Shown one piece after another: positions 1 to 6,209 of a stretch of 15,406 bases of DNA. Location of the stretch: the NCBI GenBank assembly GCA_002476905.1, contig DLND01000055.1, forward strand, positions 16,160 through 31,565, written 5' to 3'. The first letter of the stretch is position 1, and every line of letters begins with the position of its first letter. Below the pieces are notes generated by a model. It had not been told where the DNA came from. It made no database searches and saw nothing but the letters and a program-made list of their open reading frames with translations. The stretch comes from Flavobacteriales bacterium UBA7519. GTDB taxonomy: Bacteria > Bacteroidota > Bacteroidia > Flavobacteriales > Weeksellaceae. The position numbers and the translations under genes were made by a program.

Positions 1-1
1 T

Positions 2-727
2 AAGTCACCTAATGTATTCTTCAACTCAGTAATGGACGCAGATGATGAGTTCCTTGATAAAGCGGTAGAAGGCGCAGTCCTTTTCTGTCTTAACCAAGGT
101 GAGATCTGTACCTGCCCGTCAAGACTGTTGGTTCAGGAAGATATTGCTGACAAATTCATCGCCAAAGTCGTGGAGAGAGTAAAAGCCATCAAAACGGGTA
201 ATCCGTTGGATAAGACTGTGATGATGGGGGCACAGGCTTCTCAGATCCAACAAGATAAAATATTGTCTTACATTAAGTTAGGTAAAGAAGAAGGCGCGGA
301 AGTACTTGTAGGTGGTGATGTTAACAATGTTGGAGAAGGCCTTGAGAACGGTTACTATATCCAGCCAACCATCTTCAAAGGAAACAATAAGATGAGAATC
401 TTCCAGGAAGAGATTTTCGGACCAGTTGTGGCGTTCACGACTTTCAAAGATGAAGCGGAAGCTTTAGAGATTGCAAATGATACTATTTACGGTCTTGGCG
501 CTGGCGTTTGGACAAGAGATGCCAATCAGTTGTATCAGATCCCGCGTCATATCGAAGCTGGTAGAGTATGGGTTAACCAATACCACGCTTATCCTGCAGG
601 AGCACCTTTCGGAGGTTACAAACAATCCGGTATCGGTAGAGAAAATCACAAAATGATGCTAGACCACTACCGTCAAACCAAAAATATGTTGATATCCTAT
701 AACAAAAACAAATTAGGATTCTTCTAA
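2..727 (+). CDS. Aldehyde dehydrogenase, AldB/ExaC-like (C-terminal part, 5' truncated by window edge)
   Basis: This enzyme oxidises aldehydes to carboxylic acids with NAD(P)+ in the cytoplasm. The frame is open from base 2, ahead of the first ATG at 32, and reads [17 protein letters not shown], the region before the catalytic loop, so the gene begins outside the window. The catalytic loop [11 protein letters not shown] carries the nucleophile Cys (TGT at 107-109). Further family motifs are EEIFGPVV and [13 protein letters not shown] near the C-terminus. The GE-x-CTCPSR form of the loop is that of the AldB/acetaldehyde dehydrogenase group rather than the betaine- or glyceraldehyde-type enzymes. 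About half of a roughly 500-residue protein is present. It lies upstream of an alcohol dehydrogenase and a DUF779 gene on the same strand, which fits conversion of an alcohol through an aldehyde to an acid. The family is certain; the exact substrate is not. Confidence 0.96.
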   Translation, partial: KSPNVFFNSVMDADDEFLDKAVEGAVLFCLNQGEICTCPSRLLVQEDIADKFIAKVVERVKAIKTGNPLDKTVMMGAQASQIQQDKILSYIKLGKEEGAEVLVGGDVNNVGEGLENGYYIQPTIFKGNNKMRIFQEEIFGPVVAFTTFKDEAEALEIANDTIYGLGAGVWTRDANQLYQIPRHIEAGRVWVNQYHAYPAGAPFGGYKQSGIGRENHKMMLDHYRQTKNMLISYNKNKLGFF

Positions 728-747
728 GAATTAGTTGTGTTTTTTGA

Positions 748-884
748 GGGCGTGCCCGCTTGCCTTGGCTATGTCCAGGGCGGCGGTCGGGCTTTTCAGG
801 GCTTCTCCGCCTCTGGCGGATCCGGTGCTGCATTTCATTTCGCACTTGCTCGTTCCTCGCAACCCTTACAATCCCTCACGCAAA
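748..884. repeat. GC-rich intergenic palindromic element, flavobacterial repeat-like
   Basis: This stretch is clearly richer in G+C than the genes beside it and contains several small hairpins, such as CCTTGG/CCAGGG (around 773-780 on its 3' side) and a perfect TCCGCC-TCT-GGCGGA at 806-820. It opens with GGGCGTGCCC and closes with CAATCCCTCACGCAAA, end sequences I recall from a repeat scattered between genes in Chryseobacterium and related genomes. No T-run follows the hairpins, so it is not a classic terminator. Copy number cannot be judged from one window. Short reading frames crossing it are judged spurious. Confidence 0.5.
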
Positions 885-959
885 TGACACATTGATAGAA
901 ATTTGGAACATCAAATAACAATAAAAACAATAATAATTAACCATTTTAAAAACTAAATT

Positions 960-1007
960 ATGATTCCAAAAACAATGAAAGCGGCAGTCGTGCAAGGTTA
1001 CGGATAG
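960..1007 (+). other. Severed N-terminal codons of the alcohol dehydrogenase, ending in an in-frame TAG
   Basis: ATG at 960 opens a frame reading MIPKTMKAAVVQGYG and then TAG at 1005-1007. The same frame continues as PLKI and then the ATG at 1020 of the long reading frame. The peptide is the normal first beta-strand of zinc alcohol dehydrogenases, which typically begin MKAAVV..GYG-x-PL. The TAG stands where the family usually has Lys, Gln or Glu, and AAG, CAG and GAG are each one base away. As it stands, the 15-codon frame ends 12 bases before the next start, so it could also act as an upstream frame allowing reinitiation. Confidence 0.8.
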
Positions 1008-1019
1008 CCATTAAAAATT

Positions 1020-1994
1020 ATGGAAGTTCCGGTAAGAGAACCTGGACGCTATGAAGTATTAGTAAAAGTAATTGCCTGTGGCGTTTGCCATACAGATTTG
1101 CACGCTGTAGACGGCGACTGGCCAGCAAAACCAAAGATGCCTCTTATTCCTGGACACGAAGGTGTGGGGATTGTGGTAGCTTGCGGTCCTGAAGCTCAGG
1201 TAAAAGAAGGCGATGCAGTAGGAGTTCCTTGGTTGTATTCGGCTTGTGGATGCTGCGATTATTGTATCACGGGATGGGAAACACTTTGTAAGGCTCAGCA
1301 AAACGGAGGTTACAGCGTAGATGGTGGATTTGCGGAATATGTAATTGCAGATTCTAGATATGTTGGACATTTGAAAGATAATGTCAACTTCCTAGAAATC
1401 GCTCCGATTCTTTGCGCCGGTGTAACCGTTTATAAAGGACTTAAAGAAACCGAAACAAAACCAGGCGAATGGGTTGCTATTTCCGGAATCGGTGGACTGG
1501 GACACGTTGCAGTTCAGTATGCGAAAGCAATGGGAATGCACGTAGCGGCAATAGATGTTGCAGATGACAAATTGGAATTGGCTAAAAAATTAGGTGCAGA
1601 TTTGGTTGTGAATGCAAAAGAGACCGAACTGGGAACTTATCTTCACAAAGAAGTTGGAGGAATGCACGGCGCATTGATTACTGCTGTTTCTCCAATTGCT
1701 TTCAAGCAGGGGATAGATGTTCTCAGAAGAAAAGGGACGATTGCACTCAATGGTCTGCCACCAGGTTCTTTTGAACTTCCGATTTTTCAAACGGTTCTTA
1801 AAAGAATTACTGTGAGAGGTTCTATTGTTGGAACGAGAAAAGACCTTCAGGAAGCACTTGATTTTGCAAACGAAGGTTTGGTGAAAGCAACTGTAACTTC
1901 TGCAAAACTGGAGGATATCAACGATGTTTTTGATAAGATGAAGGCTGGACAAATCGACGGACGTATCGTTCTCGACATCGCTGGACAAAATTAA
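1020..1994 (+). CDS. Zinc-dependent alcohol dehydrogenase, AdhP/AdhA-like, N-terminus severed by an amber codon
   Basis: This is a medium-chain, NAD-dependent alcohol dehydrogenase that interconverts primary alcohols and aldehydes. In the 324-residue frame the catalytic zinc ligands are Cys23 (GVCHTD), His46 with Glu47 (GHEGVG) and Cys132. The structural zinc motif is C76-x2-C79-x2-C82-x7-C90. The nucleotide-binding motif GIGGLGH spans 156-162. Related enzymes have about 340 residues, and the missing 20 are encoded in the same frame just upstream but cut off by a TAG at 1005-1007. Translation from ATG 1020 would lose the first beta-strand of the GroES-like domain while keeping every zinc and cofactor residue. 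The product could therefore be an active shortened enzyme, a recent pseudogene, or a sequencing artefact. It lies downstream of an aldehyde dehydrogenase and is followed by a terminator. Confidence 0.9.
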   Translation: MEVPVREPGRYEVLVKVIACGVCHTDLHAVDGDWPAKPKMPLIPGHEGVGIVVACGPEAQVKEGDAVGVPWLYSACGCCDYCITGWETLCKAQQNGGYSVDGGFAEYVIADSRYVGHLKDNVNFLEIAPILCAGVTVYKGLKETETKPGEWVAISGIGGLGHVAVQYAKAMGMHVAAIDVADDKLELAKKLGADLVVNAKETELGTYLHKEVGGMHGALITAVSPIAFKQGIDVLRRKGTIALNGLPPGSFELPIFQTVLKRITVRGSIVGTRKDLQEALDFANEGLVKATVTSAKLEDINDVFDKMKAGQIDGRIVLDIAGQN

Positions 1995-2014
1995 TTTATT
2001 GTTATTTGAGTTTT

Positions 2015-2046
2015 AAGCCCGGCAGATTTTGTTTGTCGGGTTTTTG
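2015..2046 (+). terminator. Intrinsic terminator after the alcohol dehydrogenase
   Basis: The stem GCCCGGCAG (2017-2025) pairs with TTGTCGGGT (2033-2041), including a few G-T pairs, across a 7-base loop. A run of five T follows at 2041-2045. It starts about 20 bases after the stop codon, as expected for a rho-independent terminator. Confidence 0.7.
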
Positions 2047-2074
2047 TTAACTTTATTAATACCATTTTAAACGG

Positions 2075-2150
2075 TTGTCATTCCGAGGAACGGGGAATCT
2101 TTTTTATTTATAGATTCTTCACGCCACTTCGTTACGTTCTGAATGACAAA
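2075..2150. repeat. Imperfect palindromic repeat with TGTCATTC / GAATGACA ends
   Basis: The left arm TTGTCATTCCGAGGAACG (2075-2092) continues to GGGAATCT. It faces AGATTCTTC...GTTCTGAATGACAAA, which ends at 2150, giving a long imperfect hairpin about 76 bases wide. The outer TGTCATTC/GAATGACA pairs are perfect. Sequences of the form GTCATTCCGAGGAACG are, to my knowledge, recurrent intergenic repeats in Chryseobacterium and relatives. It sits between the alcohol dehydrogenase terminator and the DUF779 gene. Confidence 0.6.
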
Positions 2151-2179
2151 GTGATTATCAACCTTAAAAAATATAAAAT

Positions 2180-2569
2180 ATGGAAACCAAAGATAAAATC
2201 TCAAGACTTTCTGTGACGGAAAAAGCTTTGGAAGTCATCTGGGAACTGGAAAAGAAACACGGCGAATTGATGTTTTATCAAGCTGGTGGCTGTTGCGAAG
2301 GGACTCAACCACAATGTTTCGAGAAAGGTGGCTATTTCCCAAGAATGAACGACGCAATGATTGGAACTATCAACGGTCACGAGTTCTGGATAGACCGCGA
2401 CCTGTTCGAATATTGGAAATACTCCCACTTCACCTTGGATGTTTTGGATGGCTGGGGACCTGGTGGATTTTCTTTAGAAACTCCTTTGGGTAAAACCTTC
2501 AAAGTTCAGTATAGATTATTTACCTCAGAAGAGTTACAAAATTTAGAACCTGTAAAGCGAAGTCAATAG
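2180..2569 (+). CDS. DUF779 family protein (aldehyde-dehydrogenase-associated)
   Basis: This is a 129-residue cytoplasmic protein of the DUF779 family, whose function is not established. The family's cysteine-rich core is visible: QAGGCCEGTQPQC with Cys38, Cys39 and Cys46, followed by GGYFPR and an acidic and aromatic stretch, IDRDLFEYWKYSHFTLDV. The length matches the family. DUF779 genes are known to sit beside acetaldehyde/AldB-type dehydrogenase genes, and that is the arrangement here, with both dehydrogenases upstream on the same strand. I infer an accessory role in aldehyde oxidation; the three cysteines could serve redox or metal chemistry, but nothing in the sequence proves it. The ATG follows an A-rich leader without a Shine-Dalgarno motif. 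A terminator and a palindromic repeat separate it from the alcohol dehydrogenase, so it may have its own promoter, which I could not identify. Confidence 0.9.
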   Translation: METKDKISRLSVTEKALEVIWELEKKHGELMFYQAGGCCEGTQPQCFEKGGYFPRMNDAMIGTINGHEFWIDRDLFEYWKYSHFTLDVLDGWGPGGFSLETPLGKTFKVQYRLFTSEELQNLEPVKRSQ

Positions 2570-2588
2570 TTTGCTAAAGATTTGGGAA

Positions 2589-2648
2589 GCCACGAAGTGG
2601 CGAAATGTTGGTAGAAAAACCTAAGTTAATTTCAAGGTGCGAAGCACC
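2589..2648. repeat. Two similar small hairpins with GAA loops
   Basis: GCCAC-GAA-GTGGC (2589-2601) and GGTGC-GAA-GCACC (2636-2648) are perfect 5-bp hairpins of identical design, each preceded by AAG or AA and followed by GA. They lie just after the DUF779 stop codon. Neither has a T-run. They may be parts of a larger dispersed repeat that continues at 2677. Confidence 0.45.
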
Positions 2649-2676
2649 GACATCTAAAATCCAGCGAATTGCTAAC

Positions 2677-2790
2677 TAGCCCCGATGGGAACGGCATCCT
2701 TTTTTGTTTTCTTGATTCTTACTCCGATTAAATGACAAATATTTTGAAAACAAAAAAGATATAGTGAACAGCGGGATAAAGCTCCTAAAA
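2677..2790. repeat. Large palindromic intergenic element with a 13-bp perfect stem, likely also a bidirectional terminator
   Basis: The element opens with TAGCCCCGATGGGAACGG and ends with AGCGGGATAAAGCTCCTAAA, border sequences I recall from an abundant flavobacterial repeat. Inside, CTTTTTTGTTTTC (2699-2711) is the exact reverse complement of GAAAACAAAAAAG (2746-2758), with 34 bases between. It lies between the convergent DUF779 and symporter genes, so the T-rich arms could stop transcription from either side. Confidence 0.6.
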
Positions 2791-2793
2791 AAT

Positions 2794-4008
2794 TTAAACA
2801 GCTTCGGTTTTCACAAACTTCGAGACAATCATTGATGCCAGAATATTTCCGACAGAGTTAAGAACCGTTGCTAAAGGATCAACCAAAGTTCCGATAATGA
2901 TGACTGCAGGAACTACATCGGGCGGAATTTTGTAAACCGAAATCATCAGCATTTCTCCGATATAACCACCATTCGGGATTCCACCAGTGACTGCGCTTAC
3001 GAAAACAGTGATTCCGAGAGCCATTATTAGATTCATTGGTTCGAAAAAATTCCAGCCAAGCAATTGGAAAGCGACATAAATCTTGATAATCGAAGAAATC
3101 GACGAACCGTTTTTGTGAATGGTAATTCCAATCGCAATTACAACATTAGCGATGGACGCAGGAACACCCATTCTTTTCGCAGACTCTATCGCAACAGGCA
3201 TTGTGGCTAAACTGCTACAAGTACTAATCGCGGTTGAAGTTGGTAGAAGACTTTCTTTCCAAAATGCTTTTACGCCATTTCCTCCTTTCCAAATGAAAGC
3301 ATAAAGACTGAAAAATACTATGAAATAAATAGTTCCGGCAATATAATACAATCCTAAAGGTTTAGCGTAAAATCCGAAAAGCTGAGGTCCGATAGTTCCG
3401 ACTTGGTAAGCGAAATAAGCGCCTAATCCAATTGGAGCGACTTTCATTATCAATAACAAAAGTTGTTTCATTACTTCGTTTCCGGAAAGGATAAAGTTTT
3501 GAAATACTTTTCCCATTTCGCCTGATTTTCTGATGGAAATCCCAACTAAAAATGAGAAGACTAGCAAAGCAAGCATATTTTGTCTCGAAAACAAATGATA
3601 GAATTCACTGACGGTGAAGAATCCTACAATTTGGTCATTGATATTGGCATTATTCTGAAGATTTTCAGATATGGTTTCGCTAATGTTTTTCGGCGTTTCG
3701 GTAGGGAAGAAGTAAACCATTATGATACAAAACGTGGCCGAAATCAAAATGAAACTCAAGAAAGTCAATGCCATTGTTCCGATGATTTTGCCCAACTGAT
3801 TTTGCTGCTCGATGCCGGAAATGGCGGAAACAATCGCAAAAAACACTAATGGAATAACTGTTACAAATAACAAATTCAGGAAAATGTCGCCAATTGGTTT
3901 CAGATAAGTTACATAATCAGGTGCGAAAATCCCGACAAGACTTCCGATGAAAATCCCGATGAGAAGCAGAATAATGTTGCTATAGTTGTTCCAGAAAGAT
4001 GATTTCAT
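2794..4008 (-). CDS. Divergent dicarboxylate/amino acid:cation symporter (DAACS family)
   Basis: This inner-membrane protein has the DAACS/GltPh fold. It has 404 residues counted from the ATG at 4008, many hydrophobic helices, a hairpin-1 segment CSSLATMP (264-271, family RSSSGTLP) and a recognisable helix 8. I prefer this start over one 15 codons upstream because that one lies beyond a TATCTTTG promoter element and reads MCLCG, with no family resemblance. Key sites differ from the archetype. The NMDGT cation motif is HKNGS (298-302). Helix 8 reads D377-P-L-A380-T-V-L-N384-S-V-G-N388, so the Arg that binds the substrate carboxylate in GltPh (Arg397) is Ala, and the sodium ligand Asp405 is Asn. 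The substrate is thus unlikely to be a plain acidic amino acid, and coupling may differ. The gene stands alone, convergent with DUF779 and divergent from cinA. Confidence 0.88.
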   Translation of the reverse strand: MKSSFWNNYSNIILLLIGIFIGSLVGIFAPDYVTYLKPIGDIFLNLLFVTVIPLVFFAIVSAISGIEQQNQLGKIIGTMALTFLSFILISATFCIIMVYFFPTETPKNISETISENLQNNANINDQIVGFFTVSEFYHLFSRQNMLALLVFSFLVGISIRKSGEMGKVFQNFILSGNEVMKQLLLLIMKVAPIGLGAYFAYQVGTIGPQLFGFYAKPLGLYYIAGTIYFIVFFSLYAFIWKGGNGVKAFWKESLLPTSTAISTCSSLATMPVAIESAKRMGVPASIANVVIAIGITIHKNGSSISSIIKIYVAFQLLGWNFFEPMNLIMALGITVFVSAVTGGIPNGGYIGEMLMISVYKIPPDVVPAVIIIGTLVDPLATVLNSVGNILASMIVSKFVKTEAV

Positions 4009-4023
4009 TCTCTCAATTTTAAC

Positions 4024-4031
4024 CAAAGATA
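4024..4031 (-). promoter_or_regulatory. Bacteroidetes-type -7 element of the symporter gene
   Basis: On the minus strand this reads TATCTTTG, a full match to TAnnTTTG, ending 15 bases before the ATG at 4008. No clear -33 TTTG is visible at the usual spacing. Its position supports the shorter start of the symporter. Confidence 0.5.
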
Positions 4032-4037
4032 AAATAA

Positions 4038-4133
4038 AACCACATAGGCACATAGAGATAAATCAATTTTTAAAATACAACGTAGTAATCAGCTTCTCCA
4101 TTTAATCAAAAAAAACTATGTGTCTATGTGGTT
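4038..4133. repeat. 18-bp inverted repeat flanking a 60-bp core between divergent genes
   Basis: AACCACATAGGCACATAG (4038-4055) is the reverse complement of CTATGTGTCTATGTGG plus TT (4116-4133), with a single mismatch. Each arm contains two CACATAG-type heptamers. The arms border 60 bases of A+T-rich DNA in the symporter-cinA gap. It looks like a small dispersed repeat or MITE-like remnant; no reading frame lies inside and no target-site duplication is evident. Confidence 0.65.
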
Positions 4134-4165
4134 GAAAATCTAAAATATTACCGAAATTTGTCTTT

Positions 4166-5416
4166 ATGAAAACAGCAGTTCTGATTACTATTGGTGATGA
4201 AATCCTTTCGGGAAATACCGTTGATACCAATTCCAATTTTATTGCAACACAACTCAAAGAAATTGGGATAAAAGTGCTTTCTATTTTTACAATTCCGGAT
4301 GAGGAACAAGCGATTGTTTCTACTTTGGGGAAAGCTTTTGAAATGGCTGATGTTGTTTTTACAACAGGTGGATTGGGACCAACAAAAGACGATATCACTA
4401 AAAAAGCCTACGCTGAATTCTTCCAAGATGAGATGACTTTCTCTGACGAAATCTATGAACATCTCAGAACTTACCTCGAAAAAAGAAACCGACTTTGGAT
4501 TTTGGAACATAACAAAGACCAGGCAATGGTTCTGTCCAAAGCTAATATTTTCCTCAACTATTTTGGAACCGCACCTTGTATGATTATGGAGAAGAATGGA
4601 ACTTATTGTTTCAGTTTACCAGGTGTTCCTTACGAAGTGAAACCTTTAGTAAAAGATCAGATTATTCCTTTTCTGAAAGAAAAATTATCACTTGATCATA
4701 TCGTAACTAGAATTGTTTCTGTGGTCGATATTCCGGAAAGTATTTTGTCAGAAACCATTGAAGAATGGGAATTGGCTTTACCAAAACATATCAGTTTGTC
4801 TTATTTGCCAGTTGGAACAAGAGTCAAATTAAGATTAACAGCTTCCGGAAATTCACAAGAATTGCTGAATGCAGAATTAGAAAACGAAATCACAAAGTTA
4901 TTTCCTCTGATTGGAGAAAACATCATCGCGACTCAGGAAGATAAAATCGAAAAAATTCTTGGTGAATTATTGACTGATAAAAAACTAACAATCTCAGTTG
5001 CGGAGAGTTGTACTGGTGGAGAGTTGGCACATTTGATAACGTCGGTTTCCGGAAGCTCCAGTTATTTTTTGGGAAGCGTTGTAACATATGCGACTCAAAA
5101 GAAAATTGACCTTTTGAATGTCAATCCGAAAACTGTAGAAGAATTCACAGTGGTGAGTGAACAAGTTGCATCAGAAATGGCGATTGGCTGTCAGAATTTA
5201 TTCAAAACCAATATTGCAGTTTCTACAACTGGTGTTGCTGGTCCATCAAAAGGTGAAGATGGGAAAGATGTAGGAACAGTTTTCTATACGATAAGAATTG
5301 GAAATGAAGAAGTGACTTCGAAGTTATTTCTGCCACATTTGGAACGACTGGATTTTATGCATTTCGTTTCTCAGAAAGTCCTGCAGGACATTGTTTCATT
5401 ACTCATCAAAAAATAA
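4166..5416 (+). CDS. cinA: CinA family protein, nicotinamide-nucleotide amidohydrolase / competence-damage protein
   Basis: This is a full-length 416-residue CinA, a cytoplasmic enzyme of pyridine-nucleotide recycling. The N-terminal MoaB/MogA-like (COG1058) domain covers roughly residues 1-170, with ITIGDEILSGNTVDTNS at the start, TTGGLGPTKDD at 66-76 and LPGVPYE at 151-157. The C-terminal domain (about 260-412) holds VAESCTGG around 278-285 and TTGVAGP at 354-360, the motifs of the deamidase that converts nicotinamide mononucleotide to nicotinate mononucleotide. Both domains appear intact, so the protein may combine deamidase and ADP-ribose pyrophosphatase activities, as shown for some CinA proteins. 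The start at ATG 4166 fits the conserved beginning MKTAVLITIGDEIL. It is transcribed alone, divergent from the symporter and convergent with the hydrolase operon. I see no good promoter match directly upstream. Confidence 0.96.
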   Translation: MKTAVLITIGDEILSGNTVDTNSNFIATQLKEIGIKVLSIFTIPDEEQAIVSTLGKAFEMADVVFTTGGLGPTKDDITKKAYAEFFQDEMTFSDEIYEHLRTYLEKRNRLWILEHNKDQAMVLSKANIFLNYFGTAPCMIMEKNGTYCFSLPGVPYEVKPLVKDQIIPFLKEKLSLDHIVTRIVSVVDIPESILSETIEEWELALPKHISLSYLPVGTRVKLRLTASGNSQELLNAELENEITKLFPLIGENIIATQEDKIEKILGELLTDKKLTISVAESCTGGELAHLITSVSGSSSYFLGSVVTYATQKKIDLLNVNPKTVEEFTVVSEQVASEMAIGCQNLFKTNIAVSTTGVAGPSKGEDGKDVGTVFYTIRIGNEEVTSKLFLPHLERLDFMHFVSQKVLQDIVSLLIKK

Positions 5417-5441
5417 AAAAGACAACTCAAAAGGCTATCTT
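5407..5441 (-). terminator. Probable terminator of the four-gene minus-strand unit
   Basis: On the minus strand AAGATAGC (5441-5434) pairs with GTTGTCTT (5426-5419), with two G-T pairs, across a 7-base loop, and a long T-rich run follows. It overlaps the last codons of cinA. On the plus strand the stem is broken and lacks a T-run, so it probably serves only the minus-strand genes. Confidence 0.5.
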
Positions 5442-5454
5442 TCTAATCTGATTT

Positions 5455-6198
5455 CTATTTCAGGATTTCTTTCAGGAATGTTAAGGTGTGATTCCACGCA
5501 CGTTTTGCCATTACTTCGTTATAATCTGGAGATTCCGGATTGGTGAATGTGTGTTTTGAATTGGCATACGTGATAATTTGAAAATCCGTTTTCCCTGTTT
5601 TTAATTCGGCGATAAGATTAGTCAAATCTTCAGGTTTTACACTCTCATCGTCAGCCGGATGTTCTACCAAAACTTTGGTTTTTATTGCGACATTCATTCT
5701 GTCATTTCCTTTTGCCAATCCGCCGTGGATAGAGATGACGCCAGCTACTGGAAATCCAGCTCTCGCTGTTTCCAAAGCTCCTGTTCCTCCAAAGCAATAA
5801 CCAATTACAGCAATTCTTTCAGGATTTGCACCTTGCTTTTTTAGTTCTTCCAAAGCCACAGAAATCCTCCGCTGATAAGCTTTATAATCTTGCTTGTAAC
5901 TTCCTGCGATTTTAGCAGCTGCAGCGTTATCGGTAGGAATATTTCCTTCTCCATAGATATCTGCAATAAAAGCGATGTAACCTTGTTTTTGTAATTCGAG
6001 AGCTGCATTTTTGGCTTCTTCATCAATGCCTTTCCAAGCTGGCAAAATCAAAACGCCAGGAAGTTTTTTTCCTGCATTAGATGTAACCATTCCCAAAAGT
6101 TTTTGCTCGCCGTCTTTATATGTAACGGATTTCAAGTTTTGAGCTATTGTCAGATTTAATCCCAAAAATAGAGTTAATAATTTTATTGAAATTTTCAT
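5455..6198 (-). CDS. Exported dienelactone hydrolase family protein
   Basis: This alpha/beta hydrolase of the dienelactone hydrolase family has 247 residues. A signal peptide covers about residues 1-19, with a basic start, a hydrophobic core and a cut before Gln20, so the enzyme is likely periplasmic. The nucleophile elbow is GYCFGG (133-138) with Cys135, as in true dienelactone hydrolases. The acid is in HPADDES (Asp183 or Asp184) and the histidine is His216 in SKHTFTNP. The family hydrolyses lactones and esters; the substrate here is unknown, since exported members of this family are poorly studied. It is the last gene of a four-gene unit, starting 11 bases after the MFS transporter stop codon, and is followed by a probable terminator. 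A periplasmic cysteine nucleophile is somewhat unusual but fits a single-cysteine site. Confidence 0.93.
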   Translation of the reverse strand: MKISIKLLTLFLGLNLTIAQNLKSVTYKDGEQKLLGMVTSNAGKKLPGVLILPAWKGIDEEAKNAALELQKQGYIAFIADIYGEGNIPTDNAAAAKIAGSYKQDYKAYQRRISVALEELKKQGANPERIAVIGYCFGGTGALETARAGFPVAGVISIHGGLAKGNDRMNVAIKTKVLVEHPADDESVKPEDLTNLIAELKTGKTDFQIITYANSKHTFTNPESPDYNEVMAKRAWNHTLTFLKEILK

Positions 6199-6209
6199 AA
6201 TATTCTTTG

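Noticed and set aside
573..845. 90-residue minus-strand frame rich in Arg and Pro
   Set aside because: It overlaps the end of the aldehyde dehydrogenase and the GC-rich intergenic repeat; its composition reflects the repeat rather than a protein.
1005..1007. TAG as a pyrrolysine or reassigned codon
   Set aside because: Other genes in the window end in TAG, and nothing suggests pyrrolysine machinery in this group; mutation or reinitiation is simpler.
1590..1988. 132-residue minus-strand frame opposite the alcohol dehydrogenase
   Set aside because: It is antisense to conserved enzyme sequence; its Ser/Asn/Phe-rich composition is typical of a shadow frame.
4009..4053. 15-codon N-terminal extension of the symporter (start at 4053)
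   Set aside because: It reads through a TAnnTTTG promoter element, lies partly in the inverted repeat and has no family resemblance; ATG 4008 is the better start.
2677..4133. Symporter as cargo of a mobile element, since repeats lie on both sides
   Set aside because: The flanking repeats belong to different families, there is no transposase, and the gene's composition matches its neighbours.
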